The notes beneath the pieces are model-generated. The model had not been told where the DNA came from. It did not search any database and saw nothing but the letters and a program-made list of their open reading frames with translations. A stretch of 64,000 bases of DNA from positions 434,001 to 498,000 of the forward strand of contig NZ_JAUSSK010000002.1 of NCBI RefSeq assembly GCF_030812295.1, written 5' to 3'. Shown piece by piece: positions 25,194-34,248 of this stretch (position 1 is its first letter; each line of letters opens with the position of its first letter). This DNA is from Luteibacter jiangsuensis. Lineage in GTDB: Bacteria > Pseudomonadota > Gammaproteobacteria > Xanthomonadales > Rhodanobacteraceae. A program made the translations under genes and the position numbers.

Positions 25194-26482
25194 GGTGTTG
25201 CCTTGTGGCCGTGGTCCAGCATCCAGCGGCGCTTTTCCAGGAGACGGTCGGCGCGCCGGTCGATTTCCTCGGCGGCCTGGTCGATCGTGAGATCGCCGTG
25301 CGCAGCCTGTGCCGCGACCAACTGCATTTCGGTGACGATACGCTCCCACTCGGCGACGGGCGGCGTGGGCTTCACGCGTTCCAGCTGGTCACGGAACGCC
25401 GTGGCCTTGTCGTCGTCCTTCAGGGCGGGGGCCTGCCACGAGGACCGGCGAGGTGGCATGTCGCCAAGGATTTCGTAGAACCGTGCCTGGATCGCCGGAC
25501 GGGAGAGGAATTCGATGAGCGCCCACGCGTCGTCCTTGTGCTTCGACGCCCGATAGATCACCAGGCTGGAGCCGCCCGCGTTCGACGCGCCCGGCCCGTT
25601 CGGACCAGGCAGCGCCACGGTGCCCCAGTCGCCCTGTTGCTCGGGCGGCAAGCGCTTGCGGAACTCGCCGATGTTCCAGGGACCGGAAAGATAGAACGCA
25701 TAGAAGCCCTGGCCAAACGCGGCCCAGGGATTGCCGATGCCGACGTTGGTCATCATCGGCGCCTGCTGGTCCTTGAACATCGAGACATAGAAGGCCAGCG
25801 CCTTCTTGAATCCCGCGCTGCGGAAATTGCCATAGCGTCCATCGTCGCGTAGCAGCGGATCGTCCTGCTGCAAGGCCAGCGCAAGCAGTTGCTCGAACTC
25901 ATTGGTGGGCAACAGCACGCCATAGGCCTTGCCTTGCGGTCGGGCCAGCCGTGCCATCATCGCTTGCCATTCGGTCCAGTCGCGTGGCGGGTGGTCGTAA
26001 CCCACCTTGGCGAGCAGGTCCTTGCGGTAGAAAAGCAGGCGGGTATCGACGTACCAGGGCACGCCATAGAGCGTGCCGTCGATGACATTGGTCGACCAGA
26101 TCGCGGGAAAGTAATCGTCGCGGGCGATGATCTTCGAACTGGCGACACGCGCATCGAGTGGCTCGAGCGCCCCGAGCGCCACCATCTCCGGAATCCATGT
26201 GTTGCCGAGTTGCGTGATGTCCGGAGTCGAGTCGCCCGCGTACGCGGTAAGCAGCTTCTGGTGCGCAGCCGTGAGCGGCAGCTGCTGTATTTCGACATGC
26301 AGGCCCGGATGTTCGGCCTCGAATTCGGGCAGTAGCTTCGCCACCGCCTCGCCCTCGCGGCCGATCGTCCAGAACTGCAAGGTCCGCGTGCCCTGCTCCT
26401 GTTTCGCGCAGCCGGCGATCCCGGCACCGGCAAGGGCCAGCGCCAGGGTTACGCACAGGACGCGCGCCGCGCGCTTCACCAT
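25190..26482 (-). CDS. Sugar-binding lipoprotein of an ABC transporter
   Basis: The 430-residue CUT1 solute-binding protein has a lipobox AGIAGC (Cys25). The mature fold shows LQFWTIGREGEAVAKLLPEFEAEHPGLHVEIQ and the ligand-side motifs GVPWYVDTRLLFYRKDLL and FYLSGPWNIGEF. Aromatic residues (Trp, Tyr, Phe) in these motifs suit an oligosaccharide ligand. Its start overlaps the stop of the glycoside hydrolase upstream by seven bases. Confidence 0.93.
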   Translation of the reverse strand: MVKRAARVLCVTLALALAGAGIAGCAKQEQGTRTLQFWTIGREGEAVAKLLPEFEAEHPGLHVEIQQLPLTAAHQKLLTAYAGDSTPDITQLGNTWIPEMVALGALEPLDARVASSKIIARDDYFPAIWSTNVIDGTLYGVPWYVDTRLLFYRKDLLAKVGYDHPPRDWTEWQAMMARLARPQGKAYGVLLPTNEFEQLLALALQQDDPLLRDDGRYGNFRSAGFKKALAFYVSMFKDQQAPMMTNVGIGNPWAAFGQGFYAFYLSGPWNIGEFRKRLPPEQQGDWGTVALPGPNGPGASNAGGSSLVIYRASKHKDDAWALIEFLSRPAIQARFYEILGDMPPRRSSWQAPALKDDDKATAFRDQLERVKPTPPVAEWERIVTEMQLVAAQAAHGDLTIDQAAEEIDRRADRLLEKRRWMLDHGHKATP

Positions 26483-27963
26483 AGGTTGGCTTCCGTATCG
26501 GCATCGAGCCAGCCGCCGGTGAAGCCGGCGCGCTCGAGGCCCTTGCGGATGTACGGGTTCTTCTTCATCACGTTCCAGACGAACTCGCTACGGTAGTTTT
26601 CGATCATCAGCACGATCGGTCCCTGGTCGATGCCCAGGTGCACCGTATCCGCCCATCCGAAGCCCGGTATCAGCCTGCCCGTGCGCAAGTCGGTCTGCGT
26701 ATGGAAGCTGAGGTTGAAGGCGTCGACGAAACCGTACTTCGTATAGATGTACTGGCCATATTTCTTCTTCATTTCCTCCAGCGCGGGGATCACGATCTCC
26801 GGCGCGAAGGCGATGGAGCCGCCCGCGGCCGTCGGCACGATCGTGCCGTCGTCGGAAATGTAGTCGAGACCGGCGCCGCGAGCGGTATAGCCGGCGAAGG
26901 TGCGCTCCTTGTCACCCTGCTTCACGATCAAGCCACCCGGACCGTTGCTGGCGGTGAGACCCCATACGTTCTTGCCGTAGCCGGTCCAGCCGCCAGGATT
27001 GGCTACGGCGTAGGCCTGCTGCGAATACGTGGCACGGCGGCTGTTCTCGAAGTAGTCGATGTTGTGTGCGCGGCTCCAGGCGTCGCGGATGCCGCGGAAG
27101 TCCACCCAGGTGTGGCTGTACTGGTGCCCGAACAGCGGTGCGAAGTTGAGGAAGGTTTGGCCGTGGAATGCGCCCCAGGTCTTGTCGTAGGTCTTCGTCC
27201 AGGCGGTCCAGGCGTCATCGCCCACCGGATGGGTGGGTGAGCCGAGCGCCATGATGTAGACGAGCATGCCCTCGTTGTAACCGGCCCAGTCGTGCGGGAT
27301 CTGCTTGCCGCCCGGCGTCCAGCCCATGCTGATCAGCGGCTTGTGGTTCTGCGCCCAGGTCCACTCCACGCGTCGGTAGATGTCGTCGGCGAGGCCGCGG
27401 ATTTCCTTTTCCTTCGCATCGTCGCGGTCGTAGTAGCTCTGCGCGAACAGCACGCCACCAAGCAACAACGTCGTGTCGACGGTGGACACCTCCACCCAGC
27501 GATCGTGGCGCTTGCCGGTTTCCATGTTGAGGAAGTGATAGAAGAAACCGTGATAGCCGGTGGCATCGTCTTCGGAATCGTTCTGCGGCGCGTCGTGGAA
27601 GAAGCGCAAGGTGGCCAGCGTGCGGTCGACCGCCTGTTCGCGCGTGATGTAGCCGCGCTCCACGCCGACGCCGTATGCGGTAAGGCCGAAGCCCACCGAG
27701 GCGATCGAGGCGAAGGAGTTGGTCGGGTAGTGGTCGGGAATGAGGCCGTTCGACGGGTTGGCGCTGTCCCAGAACCACTGGAAGGTTCGCTTCTCCAGAT
27801 CCGCGACCATCGGTGGTACGGGATGGACGTCCTTGATCGCCACCGCGTGGGCGTGAGTCGGCTTGGGCGTCTCCTTTTCCGCCATGGCCAGCGGCGAGGC
27901 GAAGGCGAGGAGGACACCGAGGGCGAGGAAGAACGAGAGACGCTTTGTCGTTTTGGCTTGCAT
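26476..27963 (-). CDS. Glucoamylase-family / GH144-type glycoside hydrolase
   Basis: The 495-residue secreted protein has a signal peptide of about 28 residues (LALGVLLAFASPLAMA) and an (alpha/alpha)6 barrel of the Pfam glucoamylase family, COG5368. Motifs: FQWFWDSANPSNGLIPDHY, FYHFLNMETGKRH, WAGYNEGMLVYIMALGSP, FGHQYSHTWVDFRGIRD and SIAFAPEIVIPALEEM. Characterised GH144 members are endo-beta-1,2-glucanases, so a beta-1,2-glucan substrate is a reasonable inference. It is first in the operon with the ABC transporter, and a LacI-type operator lies 19 bases upstream. Confidence 0.88.
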   Translation of the reverse strand: MQAKTTKRLSFFLALGVLLAFASPLAMAEKETPKPTHAHAVAIKDVHPVPPMVADLEKRTFQWFWDSANPSNGLIPDHYPTNSFASIASVGFGLTAYGVGVERGYITREQAVDRTLATLRFFHDAPQNDSEDDATGYHGFFYHFLNMETGKRHDRWVEVSTVDTTLLLGGVLFAQSYYDRDDAKEKEIRGLADDIYRRVEWTWAQNHKPLISMGWTPGGKQIPHDWAGYNEGMLVYIMALGSPTHPVGDDAWTAWTKTYDKTWGAFHGQTFLNFAPLFGHQYSHTWVDFRGIRDAWSRAHNIDYFENSRRATYSQQAYAVANPGGWTGYGKNVWGLTASNGPGGLIVKQGDKERTFAGYTARGAGLDYISDDGTIVPTAAGGSIAFAPEIVIPALEEMKKKYGQYIYTKYGFVDAFNLSFHTQTDLRTGRLIPGFGWADTVHLGIDQGPIVLMIENYRSEFVWNVMKKNPYIRKGLERAGFTGGWLDADTEANLW

Positions 27964-27981
27964 GACGCGGATCCTAGCTGT

Positions 27982-27993
27982 GTAAACGTTTAC
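27982..27993. promoter_or_regulatory. LacI-family operator before the glucanase-transporter operon
   Basis: GTAAACGTTTAC is a perfect 12-base palindrome with the central CG typical of LacI/GalR operators. It sits between the halogenase-like gene and the glucanase start. A near-identical site lies upstream of the locus LacI-type gene. Confidence 0.8.
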
Positions 27994-28077
27994 GCCAGAG
28001 GGCCGGAGAAAGGCCCCGAAGGGCCTTGGTCGAACGAGAACCATACGTACCGGCTGGTCCCCTGGCAATCGCGCATG

Positions 28078-29598
28078 TCATGACACCACCTGTGGTGCGC
28101 GGCATTCGCGGTCGATGAACTGCTGGTGGGTGGGCATCAGGTCGACGTTCTTCGAGACGACGTCGCGAATGCTGGCGAGAAACCTCGGAATATCCTCATC
28201 GGGCATCTGATCGACCAGCGGATCGTAGCCCCTCGGCATGATGCCCTGGCCGATCATCACCTGGATCCAGCTGACCACGGCGAACATCTCCTCCGCGGTA
28301 CGGAAGAAGCGGCCGCTGTGGCGAAACAGGTCGATGTTTTCCTGCAACGAAGCCGGAATCGACATGTTCCTGCAATCGTTCCAGAAAGGTGAGTCGTCGC
28401 GTGCGGTGGCCTTGTAATGCAGGATCAGGAAGTCGCGGATGCGCTCCGCCTCGAAGCGAGTCTGCGAGTTGTAGCGGTCGACCAGCACAGGGTCCATCAC
28501 GCCATCGGACGGGAAGAGCTGAAGCAACTTCGAAATACCTGCCTGGATCATATGAATGCTGGTCGATTCCAGCGGCTCCATGAAACCGCTGGCGAGACCG
28601 AGCGAGACCACGTTCCGGTTCCATGCTTTCTTTCGGATGCCGGTGACGAAGCGTAGCGGACGAGGGTCCGCCAGGGCTTCGCCATCGAGGTTCGCCAGGA
28701 GCTTCGCGGCGGCCTCGTCATCGCCGATATGGCGGCTGGAATACACGTAGCCGTTGCCGGTGCGATGCTGCAGTGGGATGCGCCATTGCCAGCCCGCCTC
28801 GCGCGCGGTGGAACGCGTATACGGCGTCGGCGCTTCCACGCGCGCGCATGGTACGGCCAGCGCGCGATCGCATGGAAGCCAGTGGCTCCAGTCCTCGTAA
28901 CCGGATGCCAATGCGCCTTCGATGAGCAACCCGCGAAATCCGGAGCAGTCGATGAAGAGGTCGCCCTCGATACGCTCGCCGTTGGCGAGCAGCACCGCGG
29001 CGACATGGCCTGATTCCGGATGCAATTCGACGTCCTGGATCTTGCCTTCGCTGCGCCTGACCCCACGCGCTTCCGCATATTCGCGCAGGTAGCGGGCATA
29101 GAGCGACGCGTCGAAGTGATACGCATAGGCGATGCCGCCGAGAGGATTGTTTGCGGGTACGTCGACCGGCGCGGGCATGAACTTGCCGCGGATGGCCGCA
29201 ACGGTGTTGACGGAGTAGTCGCCCAGATCGGCGGCACAGCCTGCCTGCCGGCCCTTGAGCCAGAACTGATGGAATGGCGTCAGGCCGATGTCGTGGCCCA
29301 TCACGCCGAAACCGTGGATATAGGAGTCGCCCAGTTTGCCCCAGTCGCGGAACTGGATGCCGAGCTTGAACGTGCCCTGCGTGCGGGCGACGAAGTCGGC
29401 TTCGTTCAATCCCAGCAGGTTGTTGAAGAGCTTGATGTGCGGAACGGTGGCTTCACCGACACCGACGATTCCGATCTCGTCGGACTCGACGAGCCGAACG
29501 GTCACCTTCCGGCCGAGCACGCGTATCAGTGCGGATGCCGCCATCCAGCCGGCGGTGCCTCCACCGACGACGACGATATGGGTGATGCCGTTGTTCAT
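28078..29598 (-). CDS. Tryptophan-halogenase-family flavoprotein
   Basis: The 506-residue protein has the FAD motif GGGTAGW at 12-18, and Lys78 in [11 protein letters not shown] at the position of the catalytic Lys of PrnA. It also has WQWRIP at 270-275, the WxWxIP signature of flavin-dependent halogenases, and EPLEST at 341-346. All core residues are therefore present. Xanthomonad relatives sit next to TonB receptors in sugar loci, and their real substrate is unknown. It follows the TonB receptor gene by 105 bases on the same strand. No flavin reductase is adjacent. Confidence 0.88.
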   Translation of the reverse strand: MNNGITHIVVVGGGTAGWMAASALIRVLGRKVTVRLVESDEIGIVGVGEATVPHIKLFNNLLGLNEADFVARTQGTFKLGIQFRDWGKLGDSYIHGFGVMGHDIGLTPFHQFWLKGRQAGCAADLGDYSVNTVAAIRGKFMPAPVDVPANNPLGGIAYAYHFDASLYARYLREYAEARGVRRSEGKIQDVELHPESGHVAAVLLANGERIEGDLFIDCSGFRGLLIEGALASGYEDWSHWLPCDRALAVPCARVEAPTPYTRSTAREAGWQWRIPLQHRTGNGYVYSSRHIGDDEAAAKLLANLDGEALADPRPLRFVTGIRKKAWNRNVVSLGLASGFMEPLESTSIHMIQAGISKLLQLFPSDGVMDPVLVDRYNSQTRFEAERIRDFLILHYKATARDDSPFWNDCRNMSIPASLQENIDLFRHSGRFFRTAEEMFAVVSWIQVMIGQGIMPRGYDPLVDQMPDEDIPRFLASIRDVVSKNVDLMPTHQQFIDRECRAPQVVS

Positions 29599-29703
29599 CG
29601 CTGGACCGCTGCGGCAGTGGCTAAGAAATGCGCCCGCGGGGAGACGCGCGGGCGCCAAGTACGGCGCACCCGGCCATGCGTGCCGGATGCGCCGCTGGAA
29701 CGC

Positions 29704-32700
29704 TTAGAACTTGAAGCCAGCCGTGAAGCGGGCGGTACGCGGCACGAACTGGATGTTGCCGTTCTTGTTGAACACGACTGGAGTGCCCGTCGGAGCGCCG
29801 ATGGTTCCGAAATTCGTGTTGTAGTCGACCAGGTTCTTCCAGTTGAAGACGTTCAGGATGTCGAAGCGGATGTAGAACTTCGTCTGGTCGTTTTCGTTGA
29901 GCACGAAGTCTTTCGTGGCCTGGAAGTCGATGTCGCGATAACCCCAGATCTTGCCGCCAACGAGGAACTTCGAACCCGGCGGCGTAAAGGCGGCAGGACG
30001 ATTGGCCTCGCCTGTCGGGAAGAGATATCCCCCGCCGTAGCCATACGTGCCATTCCAGGGCAGCGGCGTCGCCAGGGTCAGCTTCGCCGAGAAGGTGAAG
30101 CCCCACGGACCATCCAGCGAGCCGGTCGCCACGAAGCGATGTTTCGACGCCGCGTTCGAGGTGACGAACGGGTAATCCTGGATCGTGGCCTCGTCGAACG
30201 AATAGTGTTCCTTGATGTCGCGGTTCTGCTTGGCGCGCGTATAGGTGTACGCGAAGTTGGCGCTCCAGCCCGACTCGCGGGTATACGGCTTGTCGGCCGA
30301 CAGCAGTACCTGGGTCGTGCGGGTGCGGATGCCGTTGTTACCGATGATCATCGAGCCGAAGCCGGGCACGCCGTTGTTCCAGGGCTGGCTGCCGTTCTGG
30401 AAGAACGAGCCGTCCGGGTAGCGGTTGCCCAGCGTGAAGGCGAAGCCGTCATACGAGAGCACGCGCGTGATCGTCGCATCCGTGTTCCAGTCGCCGAGCT
30501 TGTTCGACATGCCGATGCTGAACTGATCCGAATACGGAGCCTTCAGGTCGTTGTTCATCATGTCGACCTCCTGGCCCTTGTTCGAGCCGGCGACCAGCGC
30601 CTGCAGGTTCTCGAGGCCATTGAGGTAGGAGGGATCCCAGTTCACGCAGTTCGTGTTCGGACCGACGTTGCAGCTGCGGCCAGGGATGTTGAAGAAGATC
30701 TCCTGGTACGGCAGGGCCGACTTGGTCTGTTCCAGCTGCAGGTAATCGTAGAGATTGCGGTCGTACGAGCGGCCCGCGCCGCCGTGGATCACGTGCTCTT
30801 CGTCGGCGAACAGGTCGTAGGAGAAGCCCAGCCGCGGCGCCCATTGATTCTGCGCGTGGCGGTTGTGTCCGTTGCTGATGTAGTCCTGGTAGTTAATACC
30901 GCCCTTGGCCAGCGTCTGCGCATAAGTCTGGCCCGGGAACTGGCCCTGGGCGTTCGGATCGAGCGAGTTGAAGCCGTCGATCACGTTCTGCGGCGTGACG
31001 TAGTCGAGGTAGGACGGGGTTTTTTCCTTGTCCCAGCGTACGCCGAGGTTCAGGATGAGGTGGTCGTTGATCGACCAGTCGTCCTGGATGTACGCACCGT
31101 ACTGCTTGCTGTTGGTCTCGGCGATCGAATTCAAACCCGCCACCGGATTGGAGAACTGCGCCCGGTACGGCAGCTCGTTCGTGCCGTTTTCATCGACGTT
31201 GTAGAAGAACTGCGGGTTGGTGTTCTGCGCATCCTGCGCGTGCAGCGTGACTTCCTTGTACTTGTAACCCACCTTGACGACGTGGTCGCCGTGCCAGGTG
31301 AGGTCGTTGAAGGTGAAGTCGTCCGAGATCATCGGACCTTCCTGGCCCTTGATCTGGGTGGCCAGTGCCGAGGCCGAGCCGATGCCGATGATGGCCGCGT
31401 CGTTGTTCGGGCGCCAGGTGTAGTTATAGCCGTTGCCGTAGTTCAGCGGCAGCGGATCGTTCGATGAGTTCTCGTACGAGGCCTTGAACTCGTTGAAGAA
31501 CCAGTCGCCACTGTGCTGCCAGCGGAAGGTGCCGCGGGTGTCGTGGTTCTCGGTGGTGATGGATTGCTCGCGCGACTGGCCCGCACCGATGTTGTCGGCC
31601 TGGGTCTCGCGGCGGACCTGGGTGCTGATCTCGATGCGGTCGCGATCGGTCAGTTCCCAGTCGATCTTGCCGAAGTACAGCTTTTCGTCGAACGGCAGGT
31701 TGGCCGGACCCAGCGCGGCCTGGGCGGCCGCCGGAAGCAGGCCGACGGCGGACGCGGGTACATTGGAGCCCGGCGTGACGGTGATCGGCGTATCGAACTT
31801 CTTCTGCTCGAAGGTCACGAAGAAGTGCATCTTGTCCTTGATGATCGGACCGCCGAGCGCGAAGCCGTATTCCTTCTCGAACGAGCGCGCCTTGTCGCCG
31901 TTTTCTTCGGCGGGGGTGCGGCTGCGGTACTTGTCCGAGGTATAGGTATCGAACACCTCGCCATGGAATTCGTTCGTGCCCGACTTCGTCTCCGCCGTGA
32001 TCGCTGCCGACGAGACCTGGTCGTACTCGGCCTTGTAGTTGCTGGTGATGACCTTGTACTCACCGATGGCCAGCTGAGGGAACGGGTTGCCCTGGCTGTT
32101 GACCTGGCCGGCGACGCCACCTTCCTTCACGTAGCTCTTCTGGCCCACGCCGTCGATGAAGACGTTGACCGAGCTGTTGTTCTGCGCACCGCCGCGCAGC
32201 GAGGTATGGCCCTGCGCGTCGACGCTGAACACCATGCCCGGCACGGTGTCGGCGAATTCGAGGAAGTTGCGCGACACCTGCGGGATGGTCTGGATCTGGC
32301 GCAGCGAGATCGTCTTCGCGACTTCGGGTGTCCTCACCTCGGTCAGCGTCGTGGCGCTCACCGTCACGCCTTCCAGCGATGCGGCATTCGCCGCGTTGGC
32401 GGTGACATCGCCGGCGGCGGGAGCCGCGGCGGCGAGGTTCAGCGTCGCGGTCGACGCGACGGTCACCGTCACCGTCTGTTCGGTGCCCGGACCCGCGTCG
32501 ACCTTGTACGTCGCCGGCGGCAGGCCATTGATGATGTACATGCCATCCGCGCCGGCCTTGGCGTGGCGCGTCAGGCCCGTCTGCGGATTGAACGCGGTGA
32601 CGTTCGCGCCAGGCGAAGCCTTGCCGCGAAGGGTCGCGTTGGCCGACTGCGCGAACGCCGGGGGCGACACCACGGCGGCGGCGACGGTCGCGGTGATCAC

Positions 32701-32742
32701 GCCGGCGAGGATCTTCTTCTTCAACTGCATCGAGGCTTTCAT
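29704..32742 (-). CDS. TonB-dependent receptor with N-terminal carboxypeptidase-regulatory-like domain
   Basis: The 1012-residue Oar-type receptor has a signal peptide (about 1-31) and a CarboxypepD_reg-like domain (ATLRGKASPGANVTAFNPQTGLTRHAKAGADGMYIINGLPPATYKV). A Thr/Ala linker, a plug domain (NFLEFADTVPGMVFSVD, VNVFIDGVGQ) and a large barrel ending RTARFTAGFKF follow. It is presumed to import an oligosaccharide across the outer membrane for the ABC system downstream. ATG 32742 is preceded by GGGAGAGGGGAA. It lies directly downstream of the LacI-type regulator gene, same strand. Confidence 0.92.
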   Translation of the reverse strand: MKASMQLKKKILAGVITATVAAAVVSPPAFAQSANATLRGKASPGANVTAFNPQTGLTRHAKAGADGMYIINGLPPATYKVDAGPGTEQTVTVTVASTATLNLAAAAPAAGDVTANAANAASLEGVTVSATTLTEVRTPEVAKTISLRQIQTIPQVSRNFLEFADTVPGMVFSVDAQGHTSLRGGAQNNSSVNVFIDGVGQKSYVKEGGVAGQVNSQGNPFPQLAIGEYKVITSNYKAEYDQVSSAAITAETKSGTNEFHGEVFDTYTSDKYRSRTPAEENGDKARSFEKEYGFALGGPIIKDKMHFFVTFEQKKFDTPITVTPGSNVPASAVGLLPAAAQAALGPANLPFDEKLYFGKIDWELTDRDRIEISTQVRRETQADNIGAGQSREQSITTENHDTRGTFRWQHSGDWFFNEFKASYENSSNDPLPLNYGNGYNYTWRPNNDAAIIGIGSASALATQIKGQEGPMISDDFTFNDLTWHGDHVVKVGYKYKEVTLHAQDAQNTNPQFFYNVDENGTNELPYRAQFSNPVAGLNSIAETNSKQYGAYIQDDWSINDHLILNLGVRWDKEKTPSYLDYVTPQNVIDGFNSLDPNAQGQFPGQTYAQTLAKGGINYQDYISNGHNRHAQNQWAPRLGFSYDLFADEEHVIHGGAGRSYDRNLYDYLQLEQTKSALPYQEIFFNIPGRSCNVGPNTNCVNWDPSYLNGLENLQALVAGSNKGQEVDMMNNDLKAPYSDQFSIGMSNKLGDWNTDATITRVLSYDGFAFTLGNRYPDGSFFQNGSQPWNNGVPGFGSMIIGNNGIRTRTTQVLLSADKPYTRESGWSANFAYTYTRAKQNRDIKEHYSFDEATIQDYPFVTSNAASKHRFVATGSLDGPWGFTFSAKLTLATPLPWNGTYGYGGGYLFPTGEANRPAAFTPPGSKFLVGGKIWGYRDIDFQATKDFVLNENDQTKFYIRFDILNVFNWKNLVDYNTNFGTIGAPTGTPVVFNKNGNIQFVPRTARFTAGFKF

Positions 32743-32929
32743 TGTTCCCCTCTCCCAAATGTTTTCTATGTGTGTGATCCACGGAGTCGACATGGCTGTC
32801 GTATCGCGGTGGTTGAACCACTCTCGGAGCGTTATGCCCCCGTGTCTCGCGTCGAGCGAAGTCCTGAGATTGACGCCGTCCTGGGGAGTCCCATCCACGG
32901 CCCGGCAAGCCGTGCGTTCCGACGGGGCG
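32743..32929 (-). promoter_or_regulatory. Upstream region of the locus TonB receptor
   Basis: This 187-base gap must contain the receptor promoter unless it is read through from the regulator gene. It lacks a copy of GTAAACGTTTAC. It does contain GTGGTTGAACCAC at 32809-32821, a perfect 13-base palindrome with a central G. That could be another operator or chance. Confidence 0.35.
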
Positions 32930-33952
32930 TCAGGCCCGTCGTCGTACCGTGTCGCCGCCGCCACATGAGGCGCGCACGACCAGTTCAGTGCCGACGACGA
33001 CGCGCGGTTCGGGCGCGGCGTCCTCGGGTGCCTCGATCATCTTGACGAGGCGTTCCAGCGCCGCTTCGCCCAACTCGGCGATGCGTATGCGGACGGTGGT
33101 AAGCGGTGGCGTCACGTAGCGCGCCATGGGAATGTCGTCGTAGCCGACCACGGCGATGTCGTCCGGCGTGCGCACCTTCGCCTCGGAAAGCGCGGAAAGG
33201 CAGCCGATCGCCATCATGTCGTTGGCGGCGAAGATCGCGTCGGGGCGCGGCACCATCGCCAAGGCCTGCTTGCCCGCGTGATAGCCGGACTCCTCGGTGA
33301 AGTCGCCCGGCAGGATCACGGCGCGCTCGCCGAGACCGGCCTTCGCCAATGCCTCGCGATAGCCGCGCGCGCGTTCCTGCACATCGTGGTTCACCTGCGG
33401 ACCCGCGATGAAGACGATGCGCTTGCGGCCGAGGTTCAGCAGGTGCTCGGTCATCGCGCGGGCGCCGCCGAAATCGTCGACATCGAGCGAGGCATGGCGA
33501 TCGGAGCGCACGTGGCTGTTGATCAGCACGGTCGGCAGCACGATCGGCAGGTTCTCGTCGAGGAAGGCCTCGTCGGCGTGGGGTGACATCACCAGCAGGC
33601 CGTCGACCCGGCCCTGCATCGCGCGCAGGGCGATCGCCGCTTCCGTGGCATCGCCATGCGAGCTGGAAACCAGCATGTACAAGCCACGCGCACGGGCAGC
33701 GAGGTCGATGCCGCGGATCAGTTCGGAGAAGAAGGCGCCATGCAGGTCGGGCAGCAGGGCGCCGATCGTCTGCGTGCGGCGGGTGATGAGGCTGCGCGCC
33801 GCGTTATGCGGGACGTAGCGGAGGCGGGCCGCGACCTCGCGGATACGCTTCTGGGTTTCCGCCGTCACGCCGCCGTGGCCGTTGAGGGCGCGCGAGACGG
33901 AAGCCACCGATACGTTGGCCATTCTCGCGACGTCTTTGATCGTCACACTCAC
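32930..33952 (-). CDS. LacI-family transcriptional regulator of the sugar locus
   Basis: The 340-residue regulator has an N-terminal helix-turn-helix (TIKDVARMANVSVASVSRALNGHGGV) with hinge helix PHNAARSL. A periplasmic-binding-like effector domain follows (VDGLLVMSP, VGYDDIPMARYVTPPLTTVR). The start is a GTG at 33952 with AAGGG ten bases upstream; a second GTG two codons later is possible. An operator-like GTAAACGTTTTC lies 48 bases upstream, suggesting autoregulation. A perfect version lies before the glucanase operon. Confidence 0.92.
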   Translation of the reverse strand: MSVTIKDVARMANVSVASVSRALNGHGGVTAETQKRIREVAARLRYVPHNAARSLITRRTQTIGALLPDLHGAFFSELIRGIDLAARARGLYMLVSSSHGDATEAAIALRAMQGRVDGLLVMSPHADEAFLDENLPIVLPTVLINSHVRSDRHASLDVDDFGGARAMTEHLLNLGRKRIVFIAGPQVNHDVQERARGYREALAKAGLGERAVILPGDFTEESGYHAGKQALAMVPRPDAIFAANDMMAIGCLSALSEAKVRTPDDIAVVGYDDIPMARYVTPPLTTVRIRIAELGEAALERLVKMIEAPEDAAPEPRVVVGTELVVRASCGGGDTVRRRA

Positions 33953-34000
33953 CTGGTTATCGCCCTTGACCAGCCCTCCCGGGGCCTGACGGCGCGGAAC

Positions 34001-34012
34001 GTAAACGTTTTC
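34001..34012. promoter_or_regulatory. LacI-family operator before the regulator gene
   Basis: GTAAACGTTTTC differs at one base from the perfect palindrome at 27982-27993. It sits between the regulator start codon and a possible -35 region (TTTACA, minus strand, near 34022-34027), consistent with autorepression. Confidence 0.65.
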
Positions 34013-34248
34013 ACACAAGCTTGTAAAGCGTGCGAAATCAACCGTTTGCTGCATCGCGGTAGGATGTGCGCGAAGATGGGATACCACTTACCGACACGCG
34101 TTAAAAATACGCGTCAGGTCAGCGATTTGAGTGGTACGCAAGAAATTGTGGCGATGCAACAGCGAACGCACACAAAGTGTTCACGGAAGTAAATAGCTGT
34201 CGCGTCAGCAACCACGTAACGCGCGTTACATGGCATTGCCGAATTCGC
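34013..34248. other. Palindrome-rich, AT-richer intergenic segment
   Basis: No gene is visible. The segment holds ACAAGCTTGT (34015-34024), a nested pair (TACCACT/AGTGGTA at 34082 and 34131 around two ACGCGT copies), and the perfect 14-base palindrome GTAACGCGCGTTAC (34216-34229). Some may end the upstream PepSY operon; others may be operators. None has a T run, so classical termination is not evident. Confidence 0.4.

Noticed and set aside
29020-31467. An 815-codon open frame on the plus strand opposite the TonB receptor
   Set aside because: It mirrors the antisense of a real receptor gene; the predicted protein is rich in Arg, Val and Asp with no domain, signal peptide or ribosome-binding site. 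Long antisense frames are common at this GC content.
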